The notes below the pieces were generated by a model. The model ran no database searches and was not told where the DNA came from. It saw only the letters and a program-made list of their open reading frames with translations. Position numbers and translations under genes: made by a program. A DNA stretch of 64,000 nucleotides from Dipodascopsis uninucleata var. uninucleata (Eukaryota > Ascomycota > Lipomycetes > Lipomycetales > Lipomycetaceae), in contig JAJLTO010000012.1 of assembly GCA_030568195.1 (NCBI GenBank), positions 470,381 through 534,380 on the forward strand. The letters run 5' to 3'. This document shows, piece after piece, positions 11,502-23,110 of this stretch (its first letter is position 1; every line of letters starts with the position of its first letter).

Positions 11502-12500
11502 TCATAGTTTCCAGTCAATGATGCCCTCTTCGCCGTAGCGCTTGGCGAGCCACTCATTGGCTTTTTTGAAATGCTGGCACTCAAAGAAGCCACGAGATGC
11601 AGAGAGTGGGCTAGGATGGACAGCGCGGAAGACTGCATGGACATTTTCGTTGACTTTTGCTACGCGCTTTCCGGCTGGAGTTCCCCAGGCAAGAAAGCAG
11701 ACGCCAGATTTGCAGCGTTCAGTGACGACTTGAATGACCCTTTCGGTGAACTGCTCCCATCCTTTCTGAGCATGAGAGTTGGCATTATGGGCCTTAACGG
11801 TGAGGCAGGTATTGAGAAGAAGGACACCACGTTCAGCCCATTTGGTGAGGTCTCCATGCTTGGGTATAACGAAGTCTGGGTAATCCTTTTTGATTGTCGC
11901 GTAGATATTTCTAAGAGACGGAGGAATTGCTGTTGGCGGCTTTACTGAGAAAGCCAGGCCGTGAGCTTGGCCGATGTTATGGTAAGGATCCTGACCCAGA
12001 ATGACGACTCGCACCTTGTCCAAGGGTGTGAGTCTTGACCACGAGTATACGTCGCCAGAAGGAGGCAGAATTGTAGTTCCTGCTCTAGCTTCCTTAACTA
12101 GAAAGCGCTTGAGATTGAGGAAGTAAGGCTTTCTAATTTCATCCTTGAGCACAGCTAGCCAGGATTCGCCCATCGTATCAATTTCCAGCCTGAGGAGATC
12201 CCTTTCCTCGCCGCTCAGCGTGTCAACCCACTGAGCCTTATCGAACGGCTCACCTGCTGTCTTAATCCCGTTGACGATAAATGCAGGAGAGGATCCTTTC
12301 GCAGGAGTCAATTGCTTATCACTATTCAATTTCTTATCATCTTTATTGCCAGAATCTGTGCTCTTTAGGCTGTTGCTGTTGGTTGACGTGCTGATCTTGC
12401 TGCTGGCAGACTTGATGAAGTACGAGGCGAATGGCTTTATTTTCTTCGATCCAGCTTCACCAATTAGCTCAGCTTTTCTTTTTGCTGCTGAGGCGTTCAT
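11502..12500 (-). CDS. UNG1: Uracil-DNA glycosylase, family 1
   Basis: A single exon of 332 residues. Catalytic motifs are intact: GQDPYH at 169-174 (Asp171 is the water-activating residue), the uracil-pocket Asn230 in LLLNTCLTV, and the leucine-loop motif HPSPLSASRGF starting at His295. Residues 1-80 are basic, Ser-rich and probably disordered, as in other eukaryotic UNGs where this segment directs nuclear or mitochondrial import. KKIKPFASYF at 19-28 loosely recalls a PCNA-binding box, but the spacing is not canonical. The enzyme excises uracil from DNA as the first step of base excision repair. It starts at the first ATG and lies on the same strand as the UEV gene, 237 bases upstream of it. 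Confidence 0.96.
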   Translation of the reverse strand: MNASAAKRKAELIGEAGSKKIKPFASYFIKSASSKISTSTNSNSLKSTDSGNKDDKKLNSDKQLTPAKGSSPAFIVNGIKTAGEPFDKAQWVDTLSGEERDLLRLEIDTMGESWLAVLKDEIRKPYFLNLKRFLVKEARAGTTILPPSGDVYSWSRLTPLDKVRVVILGQDPYHNIGQAHGLAFSVKPPTAIPPSLRNIYATIKKDYPDFVIPKHGDLTKWAERGVLLLNTCLTVKAHNANSHAQKGWEQFTERVIQVVTERCKSGVCFLAWGTPAGKRVAKVNENVHAVFRAVHPSPLSASRGFFECQHFKKANEWLAKRYGEEGIIDWKL

Positions 12501-13219
12501 GCTTGCGATATATATCAGTGGTAGGTAGCAGACTAGAAGTATCGCATTAAGTCGTGCGTCCTATTCTGCACGCGCGCTGCTCTGCTGTATCGCCAGATTT
12601 TTTTTTCTTTGTTCCATCATACCTCATGGAGCCTCGTACGCGTCTCAATGCCCTCCCCTGGCCCTGCGACGCGTTCTGTGATCCCCTAGCCCATAAGAGA
12701 GCGACAGCCCGCTTACCTGTCTAACTTCATATGTAGGTAATAAATGACTAAGCTACACTCAGAATGTCCTGTGCATTTCTCGGGGCGCACTAGATGTGGC
12801 TCAGTAGGGCAGGGGGCGTGGGTTTGAGCAGTTATGGAGCCAGGGCTTCGGGCAGCATTGCATATGAGAGCAGAGCAGGCGTGAGAAAGGTAGCCGGCGA
12901 TGCTGGGAACATGTAACGAAAAAGGCAATGGTACAGAATGGCGGTCTGCGAGATAATAGAGCGGGGTCCATCATTGTTTTCCGAACACTCACGGCTATAT
13001 CTGCGGCTCAGCAGGCATTATCTTGCGGACAGATCGTAGGCTTGTGAACAGCGAAGAGGGGTAAAACGGGAGCTCTTTAGCACTAGCTGATTTCTCAATA
13101 CAGCAATGCTGTCAAGGCGTGAACGCCATTTTGCACCGCGATCTTTGTACGGTCCTAATATCGAAGAGTAGAAGTGACGAGTCACCTACTACCTCGCATA
13201 CACATGGAGACGCGATTCA

Positions 13220-13245
13220 CAGCAGTTGGTTCGCAGCAGTTGGTA
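13220..13245. repeat. 14-bp tandem duplication
   Basis: CAGCAGTTGGT occurs at 13220 and again at 13234, period 14. Confidence 0.8.
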
Positions 13246-13414
13246 CACAGAGAAGGCCATGTACGTTAGAGAGAGGCGAAAGTGGGGGTCTGGATCCTTA
13301 GATGAAAAATTATAAGCGGCGTCTACGCAGGAAACATATGCCCTCAGTGGTGCGTCTGTATATACAGATATGCGTTAGAATTGTGCGTACCACCCAGAGT
13401 GCACGTGTTCCAGC

Positions 13415-13442
13415 ATCAGTCACACAGTATCAGTCACACAGC
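13415..13442. repeat. 14-bp tandem duplication
   Basis: ATCAGTCACACAGT at 13415 is followed directly by ATCAGTCACACAGC, with one mismatch at the last base. Confidence 0.9.
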
Positions 13443-14186
13443 ATATATACTGCATGAATATGTACATATAATACTTATTCATGCGTTATACATCGTGTGC
13501 GTAACTATATTTTACATGCTTATACACGTGTGCGCGGACAGCGTAGCTATTGCAGAGCACATTATTACTCGAGAGCTCGGAGTTTTACCGCTGCGATCGT
13601 TAGCGATACTGTTAAATTTTTCTCTCTATATTTTTCTCTGGAAGGTGTACTAGTTTGGTAGCAAACGCAACTCTCGAGACTTCATCTCCGTTAAATCCAT
13701 CGTCTCTGACAGAATATTACCTAATCCTCACAAACCGGTACTACAGTATACAGGTCCTCTTGCGCTGCACTACCAAATTCCGATAATGCGAATCCAAATA
13801 AAGGTTCGTCACGAGACTTACATCTTGCCATACCTTTTTTAGTCTAATATGGCCAATATCTGTTTTATCCCATAATATTTGCACATAATCAGTACATCCA
13901 CCTGATACCGCTTGCTTCTTCTGAGTGCCCAGGCTCTCCATGTAATCTTAATAGTGCCTGTAACATGCGACCTCATGATCAAACGTCCCTACTCTACTGC
14001 ATCGCTCGTCTGGTAACACGCCCAGTCGCATCCAACGGCGCAGCTCAAAGTAGATATACTCCGCACTCCAGTGCCTCCCTGCTTATTCATACCTCCCTCA
14101 GCATACCATCCTCTAATCATATTGCCGTTAACACCCCGTACCCACCGGGTAACAGCATCAATCGTAGCTAGCATAGCTAATACACG

Positions 14187-14195
14187 CCCTAACCC
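14187..14195 (-). promoter_or_regulatory. GGGTTAGGG site on the minus strand
   Basis: CCCTAACCC on the + strand, 326 bases before the start of the GAL4-type regulator. Fourth exact copy of this 9-mer. Confidence 0.4.
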
Positions 14196-14520
14196 AACCT
14201 TTAAGGTGCTCGTTTGGAGGCGAAGTCACACAAAGGCGTGGGCGGTTATTGCTTGGAGTTTCCACTTGGTCGTAGCCTTCCAGAGGAAAAGAGAATATAT
14301 TTTCACCAGCCACCTTACATGCTCACATAGCTGAGAAGGTGTTCGATGACGATTCAAGTGTTTTGTATAGTGAAATATCTAGAGTGACACTCGTATAGTG
14401 TAGTGTGCTGAACCTGCGAAAAGAAGATAGCAAGAAAGAAGGCGGCAAACCGGCTTTATTTTCTTGGTGTCTCTTTTTTTTTCATCTCTCACGCTGATAA
14501 CGGCAACGGTCAGAGAAAAA

Positions 14521-17215
14521 ATGGCGTCTGTTGCAGGTCAACAGCAACAGCAGGGAAGGCGAGTTTCCAATCACGATGAAATTGAGCAAGCGGTAAGTGA
14601 GCTACTGTACTGTGTGTTTATAGTCGCTTAATGGGGTTGTGGTGTTTATGTTTCGATTGTGGAGTATGGGAAGGTTCAAAAGCAGTTTCACAGAAGAGTG
14701 CATGCATAGAAGCTCACTATTAGCGTCTTCAAACTGATGTCGTGGGATTGTAATAGTACTATGAATAGAAGCTAACAGGAGTTTTATATTTTAACTATAT
14801 AGTGCGATTCATGTCGACGAAGAAAGCTCAAGGTAAGAAGATCTTGGTTTTGATAGCTTGGACACATGCCTCAAGGGTTTTTGGCGGGATGGGTCTCGTT
14901 CTGGCCGTTGCTTAGTCGAATTAGTTCTTCGCCGGTAGACACAGCTTGACGACAATAAGTTTGTTCGCATAAATGAGATTGTGCTATGTTTAAAACTGTC
15001 TAATAGGATACGCTAACGTGAATTCTGTAAACAGTGTACGAAGGAATATCCGGTATGCGCTCATTGCAAGAGACACAATCGTGAATGCATCTATTCCCCG
15101 CGGGCTGTTCGATCTCCGCTAACTAGGAAGTACCTGACGCAGGTCGAGAACAGAGTTAGTCAGTTAGAGAATGTCCTGAATGAGCTTTTTCCAAATGTCA
15201 GTATAGATTCGCTACTGGAGAGCACAGGAAATGGCGCTGTGTTTTCGCAGATATCGGCTGGCGTGTCGGACTCAGGATCTGATGACAACATACTCAGGCG
15301 GGCGTCTACTAACCGATCAGAACCGGATGACGGGTTGCTTGATAATATGACGGACAGATCATATGATCTTTCTGGGACAAACGAAACTTCACCTGCATCT
15401 CATGAGCCATTTTTTCCCCAAGAGACAGTTCCTGACGAAGCTGACGGATTTGATTGGGTCGAACAGGACACAGTCAACAATGATTTACTGTCAGATGGTA
15501 TGGCTGCTCTTTCTATTAATCCGCATGGATCTGGATATTTTGGTATCGCTTCTAGCGCAGTTCTTTTACGTGCTTTACGCATCAGTCCTTGGACTGGAGT
15601 TCAAATGAATGATTCGAATACTGAGTTATGCGGTGTTCCTGTCTTACCTCTGTACACATCGCCTGCACCTCGCCATGTGGCAGATGCTTTGATTGATGCA
15701 TACTTTTCTATGTATCATACATCATACCCATTTCTGCACGAAGCTACTTTTCGTGCGATGTATAATCTGGAACTTACTCGGCCTTCTAATCACATTTGGG
15801 AGATTTTACTTAACACAGTGCTGGCACTGGGTGCGTGGTGTATTGTCGATGAGTCTTCTTGTGCGGATATGGCATTTTATCAAAATATCAAAATGCATCT
15901 GACTGCGGATGTCTTTGAGACTGGTAGCTTGCCACTTGTTTTAGCACTAACATTGCTATCAAATTATGTGCAAAAACGAAATCGTCCAAACTCAGGTTGG
16001 AATTTCTTGGGTATTGCCTGTCGTATGGCGACTGGTTTAGGCCTGCACAAGGAGTTCTCGGGTTGGAAGTCCAGCCCATTGAAGCAGGAAATGCGCCGTC
16101 GCGCTTGGTGGGGTCTCTATATGTTTGATGCTGGAGCTGCGATAACGTTTGGTAGACCTGTTCAATGGCCTGAAATTGGTGGTGTTGATGTAGATGAGGT
16201 ATCCAATATTTGCGACGAAGAGCTCACTGTGGAGTCAAAATCGATGCCTGCCAATAATGAATCTGATAAAATTACGATATACACTGGCATGATTGCACAG
16301 TGTCGATTCCATATTGCCACAAACAGCTTGTATAATAGACTAATTTCGAAGCCTGGCTTGACTGCTGAAGAGACTCTTGCACTGACAGTGCAGATAGACG
16401 ATTTTTGTGAGAAATTACCTTATGCTTTTAACGAATCGACACCTATTGATACTACATACGACTGGTTCGTATTTAGTCGCTATAGACTCTTTTGGCGATA
16501 CAGCAATTTAAGAATTTTAGCGTACCGACCTTTTGTTCTTCAAAGAGCGTTAGTTATTAGTGGTGCTTCATCTTCCACTGGTAGAATTTCTCCACGGTCT
16601 AGCTTACATGATAACGACAATCAAAGTATAGGATCTCGAAATGACGATAGGAGCCAAGATCAGAATGCAAATAAAGTTTTTGATGAGACTCAGGCAGAGA
16701 GAACATGCAGGGAGAAATGTATGGCTAATGCGCATGAGACAATTTTGTCTGTGGAAGATTTTATTGCAAACCGTCCATTGACTACTTTATCTATATGGTA
16801 CGCTCTTTACTTTCTCTTCCAAGCTGGTCTTATATCATTGCTTTGCTTTTGTTCCGAGCCGGATTCCCCACTGGCTAGTGAATGGTTGGCAGATATTCAA
16901 CGAACGAGAGCCACACTGGCTGCGGTCTCGATGCGTAATAGTTTAGCTGATAAATTCATTGCACTGATTAACGGCTTGATTGACCCATATGTTGGTGTAT
17001 CTGATAACAATGGACAGTCTAGTGGTGTTATATTGATCGATGATCCTTCTAAGCGTACGGATTGGATCAATGACGTATATTCACTCTTATTTGAAGATCC
17101 TTCTGCTGGACTGATGAGTGGCATAGTGGGATCCGGAGGTGTGCCTGCAAGGTCAGCTGAGGACTTCGGACCAAAGTCTAATGAAGATCCTCTTGACAGT
17201 TTTTGGAACCTGTAA
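14521..17215 (+). CDS. GAL4/LAC9-type Zn2Cys6 transcription factor
   Basis: Exons 14521-14592, 14803-14832 and 15035-17215 join to 760 residues; introns are 210 and 202 nt. Exon 2 is a 30-nt micro-exon encoding CDSCRRRKLK. The zinc cluster spans Cys25-Cys52 with the exact Gal4 spacing C-X2-C-X6-C-X6-C-X2-C-X6-C. It is followed by YSPRAVRSPLTRKYLT and a short coiled coil (QVENRVSQLENVL), closely resembling the Gal4 linker and dimerisation region as I recall it. A fungal_trans (MHR) domain covers roughly residues 190-560, including RRRAWWGLYMFDAG and a C-terminal ALYFLFQAG helix. The C-terminus is acidic, a possible activation domain. The nearest neighbour downstream is a sugar transporter, a plausible target. 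Whether it controls galactose use, as in Saccharomyces, or something broader is unknown. Confidence 0.9.
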
Positions 17216-18341
17216 TAAGCGAGAATTCTGTAAAACTATGGTACTTGGCAACTGATATTGAAAGCGTATAATAATGACCAGGACGCTTAATGTTCTGAGT
17301 AAGATAATGGTGGCTAGAGGATATTATAATTAATTACGTATTACTACTGTATTAACAAAAGCGCTTTGTATGAACAAAACATCAAACGATTTTTCATCAG
17401 GCATTACTTGACGTATATCGATAGATGTCATTTATTCAGTTTGGGAATGTTTGATGCTATTTTTTAAAATTTTTTTTTTGCAATGTTACACTAGTGTTAT
17501 TATATCTTATGACTGCCAATGTTTATTTGTCTATCAGTATATACCGATTACAACATATCTATGTCTATAGACTTTAATGATAATTATGACTTTACTATTA
17601 AAACTGCCTTTCATACATAATCTATTAACTTCCACTAGAAATCATATTTTCGCTAATGTATTTCGTCACAAGTATACTGTTTACAGGATTGAGGAAGAAT
17701 AACATTACTTTTTGGATTTTATATAAAGCTGGAAGTGTCATTTAGACTTTCATTTTATGACTAAAGTTTGTGGGGTGCATAGAGGAGGGTAATAATGTCT
17801 CGTTTCCGTCAGGTGAATGAAAATATTAATAGTGTGTTCTACGTATTTGAGAATAAATTGATAAGTCGCAATATATAGTAGACGTTGGGTCTTTCTAGTA
17901 TTCAAATATTTGCTACACTATAGATGTTATTTAATACCAGTACTAATAGGCTTATGGTATGCGAAAGAGAGCTAGAAGACGTCATATTATATGGCCTAGT
18001 GGTTGATATAATATAGTCTTTTGTGCAAACAAAAGACGCTTGGGAAGTAACTGCACAAATACTCGTGTGTTCATTGTTCGTATCTGGCCATCTTAACGCT
18101 GATATAGCACAAGTTTCCTAGATATACTGCTCTTTTCATACTTAGTCTTCTCTCTACTAAACTTGAAGAGTTGTCGTTTTATTATAAAAACACTCTGCAT
18201 AATCATCATTGAAATTTGTTTTGGTCAACCTGTTGCACTAAACTTGTAACTCATTTTCCTTGGGACAAACAGAACCTTCGTTATCTATTCGACTGACTCG
18301 GACTGACAATACTCTCATCTAATGCGATACACGGAAGTGAA
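17216..18341. other. Promoter region of the sugar transporter
   Basis: An AT-rich 1.1-kb stretch between two + strand genes. A TATAAAAA box lies at 18183-18190. I looked for the Gal4 palindrome CGG-N11-CCG here and did not find one. Confidence 0.5.
18183..18190 (+). promoter_or_regulatory. TATA box of the sugar transporter
   Basis: TATAAAAA about 150 bases before the start codon at 18342. Confidence 0.45.
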
Positions 18342-20258
18342 ATGGCTGGGGCAATAATAATAAATACTGGACCTCCGGTGAAGCAAAGGAGTATTGTGAA
18401 AGTAGCATTGGAAAATCCCTATGTGCTTTGTGTGACAATTTTCTCTTCCCTTGGAGGGCTTCTCTTCGGTTATGACCAGGGTGTTGTATCAGGAGTGGTA
18501 ACTATGGAGAGCTTCGCGGTCAAATTTCCAAAAATATATCTAGACTCAGACTTTAAAGGATGGTTTGTATCTACATTTTTGCTCGGTAAGATGGCTTGAT
18601 GATTTTGCTCTATATTGCGTTGCTATTAAAGTGGTAAATGAGTGTGAAGTTAACATACTGGTCACCGACTATCTATAGCGGCATGGTTTGGATCTCTACT
18701 GAATGGCCAATTTACCGATAGACTAGGTCGAAAGCGATCTATGATGCTCTCAGTAGTCATTTTCGTCGTTGGATCTTCATTACAGGCTGCTGGAATAAAT
18801 CTGGCTATGATATTCTGCGGAAGGGCGATTGCCGGTGTATCTGTTGGTATGCTGACCATGGTTGTGCCTCTTTATATGGCTGAAATTGCACCAGCAGAGA
18901 TTCGAGGTGGTCTAGTGGTTCTTCAGCAACTGTCCATTACAGCGGGGATTTTAATATCATACTGGATTGATTATGCTGCAAATTACATTGGCTCTACTAG
19001 GTGCTGGCCAAATACTCCATACAGAAATGGAATATCCTTTAATCCCTATACTGATGTAGGAGATGGTCCATGTCGGCAGTCATCGGCAGCTTGGAGACTT
19101 CCGCTTGGATTACAGCTCCTACCAGCTATAGTTCTTGGTATAGGTATGATTAGTATGCCATATTCTCCTCGCTGGCTTGTCATGCAGGACAGATCAGAGG
19201 AAGCTTTGAGCGAGCTAAGTAGAATCAGAAGAAAGCCGGCCGATCATCCAGATGTTGAAAAAGAGTTCATCCAGATCAAAGCCGAAGTGGTCTTCGATCT
19301 TTTATCACGGGAGGAGAGGTTTGGTCAGAAGCGAGGAATTGCTTTGGAGGCGCTACAATATATCGATATCGTGAGAAATCCATCGTCTCGAAAGCGGGTC
19401 TTCATAGGCTCAGCTGTGATGTTCTTTCAGCAATTTATCGGCTGCAATGCTATTATCTATTACGCGCCAACTATATTTGGTCAGCTTGGACTAAACTCCA
19501 ATACTGTGTCACTTCTTGCAACTGGAGTATATGGGATTGTGAATTTTCTGGCAACCCTGCCTGCTTTCTTCTTGATAGATAGAATAGGAAGACGAGTTTT
19601 ACTTATGGCTGGCGCCATAGGTACATGCATTTCGTTGATTGTCGTCGCAGCTATCATTCAGCATTATGGTGGAGAACTATCTGCACATCCATTAGCAGGT
19701 TGGATTGGAATTGTATTCATATATCTATACGACATCCATTTTTCATACTCCTGGGCACCTGTTGGCTGGGTATTACCTTCTGAAATTTTTCCTATCGCTA
19801 TCAGGGCAAAGAGTATTTCCATAACAACTTCTTCTACATGGATGAACAACTTCATCATAGGATTAATATCACCTCGAATGCTTGAAAAGATGACTTATGG
19901 TACATATATATTTTTTGCTGCTTTTGCTGTCATTGGATTCTTTTTCACGCTTTTTATGATTCCGGAAACTCGCGGCAGATCGCTGGAAGAGATGGACGAG
20001 GTATTCAATGATACTACTTCGATTGATGATAAGCGACGATTACAGCAAATTTCCAACGATCTGGAACAAGCTTCAGCAAATAACCAGCATCCTAGTCCGT
20101 TTAATGAACCGGCATACGATCGCATGGATTTTGATAAGCCAGGGAATGAAGACTCAGTAGTAGAGCTAGTAGATCAGGTAGAAAGAGGAGTCTCTAGTAA
20201 CGGAGAAACAAGATCGATATCTAGTTCGACTGCCAATGCAGATATCGAAAGAGCGTAA
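18342..20258 (+). CDS. Sugar porter, major facilitator superfamily
   Basis: Exons 18342-18585 and 18679-20258 join to 607 residues; the 93-nt intron joins LLA-AWFG in frame. Sugar-porter signatures are present in order: GYDQGVVSG at 43-51, DRLGRKR at 95-101, PLYMAEIAPAEIRGG, PYSPRWLV, QQFIGCNAIIYYAP in TM7, DRIGRR, and PETRGR at 510-515. Twelve membrane spans are expected. An 83-residue hydrophilic, Ser/Asp/Glu-rich tail follows the core, longer than in many hexose carriers but far shorter than the tails of the Snf3/Rgt2 sensors. The protein should import a hexose or other sugar across the plasma membrane; the substrate cannot be told from sequence. It lies 1.1 kb downstream of the GAL4-type regulator on the same strand. 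Confidence 0.9.
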
Positions 20259-21039
20259 ATTGTATATGTAAATTATATTTATCTTGCTTGAAGTTTGCCA
20301 TTACTCATGGCTGCAGATATATAGCAGTAAATATAATGAATTCTATATTTTCTTGCATATCACTGACAAACAATAACTCTGACACATCCTCAAATAATAC
20401 ATATAGAATCACCTTAAAATTGTACCTGTTTGACGATAAATATACAAATCAGCGATTTATGCGCCACAACAGGTAAAATAATTTTAAGTCAGAGCGACAA
20501 AAGCCTACAAGATACTATTTATCAAACCAAGCACGATATTAATAATAGTGGATGCTATATTTATCTATCGGAGCCATCATATCTAGAATAAAATAATAAA
20601 AAAAAACTCCAAGCCCCAAATAAAATAGGACAAAATATAAGAATTCTACTGAGACAGACAAAAACAAACATAAATACACAAAATATATGAAGAGTGCTTC
20701 AAGTTAACGTTAGAATATTCGTAAAGACAATGATACAGTATTGTAAAAGAGAAGAAAAGGAAAAAGAAAAATAACAAAAAAATTTAGAATAAGAAATTCA
20801 ATTCATGCAAGAAAAAGAGAACAAAAACAAAAAAGATCTAGACACTCAATTACACCTTTTCCCTAGCATTTTTTTGTGCAAAAACTACTCTTTAAAGTAA
20901 TTTACTAAATTCATCAGGTCATTATGTGAGCTCGAAAGCTCAAAAAATAAAGAAATGAGAACAAGAGACGAGACTGTCAGAGATACAATGGAAACCACAG
21001 ATCCATCCTAGCTCTATACACCATTTTGTAAATGCTACT
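20259..21039. other. 3' intergenic between the sugar transporter and the SUR1-type gene
   Basis: This region lies between convergent genes. From about 20580 to 20890 it is extremely A-rich and G-poor on the + strand (T-rich in the sense of the minus-strand gene), like the region beyond the FRE gene. No coding potential is seen. Confidence 0.5.
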
Positions 21040-21969
21040 CTACTCTCCATATTCAAGATTTTTGTACTTGATATGTCGCGGTGCATACACCCGCTTGAAA
21101 ACCAAATAAATTGTAAGGCCAACAACAGCTGCCAGGAAAAATCCAACAACAGTAAAAAACATCCAATGTAGACCAAGGAACATGATCAATTGAGCGTCTT
21201 CCTCATGCCAAGAGGATCCATGCAAATCATTAAAATACGCGGCATCTGGAGTAGGTGGCTGTAAAATCCAGACTTGCTCAGCCTCGTTAGTAGCCCATCG
21301 TTTGTGCTGTTTCCAAACGACAGACAAAAACAGAGGACCAGTAGCATACATGACTGTAATATAAGGTACACGCCAGTTCATGTTGTAATTCTTCAATTCC
21401 AAAAGGACCTTCATAAAGAAAGGATGGTTCGGAGTAGAGCCCATGACAGAATTCGAGATACCAGTTGGATCCGAGTCACGCACCCAAGCTGGATATGTAA
21501 GCAAAGGATCTAATGACGAAACACATCCTTCATCAAGGTCAATATAGATACCACCAAAATGATGCAAAACGAAGTATCTAATAGCATCAGCTCTCATAAT
21601 ATTGTGAGTATAGCTATCATAAGTGTCTAGAAACCAGGTATAATTCTCAGCAATGAATTCTCGAGCAGATTCATCGGTCCAGAGCTTATATTCATAATCA
21701 GGATGCTTTGAAATGCAACTCTCCTGAGTACCTTTCCATTTTTCAGGAATTGTCTCATTCTTCCAGGTCTGATGAATAATCTTTGGAATTATCTGAGGTC
21801 GCCTAGTCTGTGATTTTCCAGTCTCTTTATTGATAGTAGGCACTTCGAATGGAATCGCATTGTCAGAGACTGGATCAAATAGGAGAGTAATGTAGTCAAA
21901 TGTGATAAGAACACCAATGAAGACAAATATGCCCAGACATATCAATGGAGCTTGGAACTGGCGTCTCAT
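21040..21969 (-). CDS. SUR1: Mannosylinositol phosphorylceramide synthase catalytic subunit (SUR1/CSH1 type, GT32)
   Basis: 309 residues in one exon. The start at 21969 gives MRRQFQAP, matching where SUR1 proteins begin; longer frames use a TTG. A signal anchor lies at about 8-30, then AIPFEVP and the GT32 entry motif IPKIIHQTWK at 61-70. The metal-binding DXD motif is YIDLDEGC at 142-149 (Asp144/Asp146), preceded by MRADAIRYFVLHHFGG. A second membrane span lies near 262-285, followed by a basic tail. Family knowledge: with Csg2, this enzyme moves mannose from GDP-mannose onto inositol phosphorylceramide in the Golgi lumen. It is somewhat shorter than S. cerevisiae Sur1 (382 residues), mainly in the tail. 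A 5' untranslated intron is possible upstream. Confidence 0.9.
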   Translation of the reverse strand: MRRQFQAPLICLGIFVFIGVLITFDYITLLFDPVSDNAIPFEVPTINKETGKSQTRRPQIIPKIIHQTWKNETIPEKWKGTQESCISKHPDYEYKLWTDESAREFIAENYTWFLDTYDSYTHNIMRADAIRYFVLHHFGGIYIDLDEGCVSSLDPLLTYPAWVRDSDPTGISNSVMGSTPNHPFFMKVLLELKNYNMNWRVPYITVMYATGPLFLSVVWKQHKRWATNEAEQVWILQPPTPDAAYFNDLHGSSWHEEDAQLIMFLGLHWMFFTVVGFFLAAVVGLTIYLVFKRVYAPRHIKYKNLEYGE

Positions 21970-23093
21970 GATTCGTTTAATTCTTCTCGATAGAATAGTC
22001 GTGACCGCCAACGCTGAAAATTCTATACTCTGTAGGAAAGAAAAGCAATTATGCAGAAATTGGACAATATCGGATTTGATATATTAATATAACGAATTTA
22101 TCGATTATATGATGTTCGAATGAGCCTAGCAGTAGCGATGTAATCTATGTCTTGATGATCAAATCTCTGAACTTCAAATAACTCGTCAATAATTGAAAAC
22201 AAACACAACTTCAAAGATAAAATTAAATAACGTCTTCAGTGCTCGAGCTGCGGAAAAGATGCAACAATTTTAATTGATACCTTTCTAATCCACAGATAAC
22301 ATTGCTCTATTCCACTGTTCGATGTAACTGACCTTTCCCCTTTCTGGATCAACTTTTATTAGACAAAGTTTGCTTCCTAACCAAGTAGTATCGCGATTCT
22401 ATTCTTCACAGCTAACGAGAAGTAAGTATCCTAGAGAAAACTGATTGCAAAAGGATACAAATGCGTGCTCTTCTCGATTTCGTTGCTGAAAAAATACGGT
22501 TATGCCTTTTGAGCCAAAATTTTCGATACCCAATTGTCACGGAACGAAGTAGCTCTCCCTTAATTCGACTAACCTTCTAGGACACTGTATATATAGTACT
22601 CCTAAAACTAAAACCCAATGGTAACAACAATTAAGATACCCCTAAAAGAATAAAGCACCTTGTTAATAAAAAATGGCTTCTAGCAAATATAGCTACACGG
22701 AAGTAAAACCCAGGCCCATCTATCTATATAGCTCCGTTCCAAGCATCTACCACTATAATCTCCACAAAACGCCACTCAACACTCACCACTTATCTATTAC
22801 TTGTAGATAAAAAAAACCAAGAGCACTATTCGTTTGAGTAAATTTACCGAACAGCTTCTCTATATAAAGAGTACTAATACGGTGCGTGGTGGCGATACGT
22901 CTACTTTTGTCGTACAATATAAGTAAAAAGCACGAGGCAAAAGCGAGGTGTATTAAGTTGACTGTAAACGAAAGCGTTCTGCGCTTCCTTTATTTTCACT
23001 CAGGTTCCTCTGAACCTTTTTCGTGGCGAATTGCCGTTTCTATAATCTCTCGCAAAATATAAATATATTATAAGAACCGAATGCCAATTTATT

Positions 23094-23110
23094 GGGGGAG
23101 GGGGGGCGGG
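23094..23110 (+). other. G-run with quadruplex potential
   Basis: Seventeen bases containing 15 G, interrupted once by A and once by C. Four G-triplets can be drawn with loops of one or two bases. It stands alone in an AT-rich non-coding region. Confidence 0.6.

Larger units (their letters stand above)
12501..14520. other. 2-kb divergent intergenic region upstream of UNG1 and the GAL4-type gene
   Basis: It contains both promoters. Part of it (about 12540-13300) is more GC-rich than most other non-coding DNA here, without any recognisable protein in six frames. It contains two 14-bp-period tandem duplications (13220 and 13415) and a CCCTAACCC site at 14187. Confidence 0.5.

Noticed and set aside
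11571-11948. A 125-codon open frame antisense to UNG1
   Set aside because: Shadow of a strongly conserved gene with no motif of its own.
17216-18341. Gal4 binding palindrome CGG-N11-CCG in the sugar transporter promoter
   Set aside because: Searched by eye; CGG occurs but no correctly spaced CCG.
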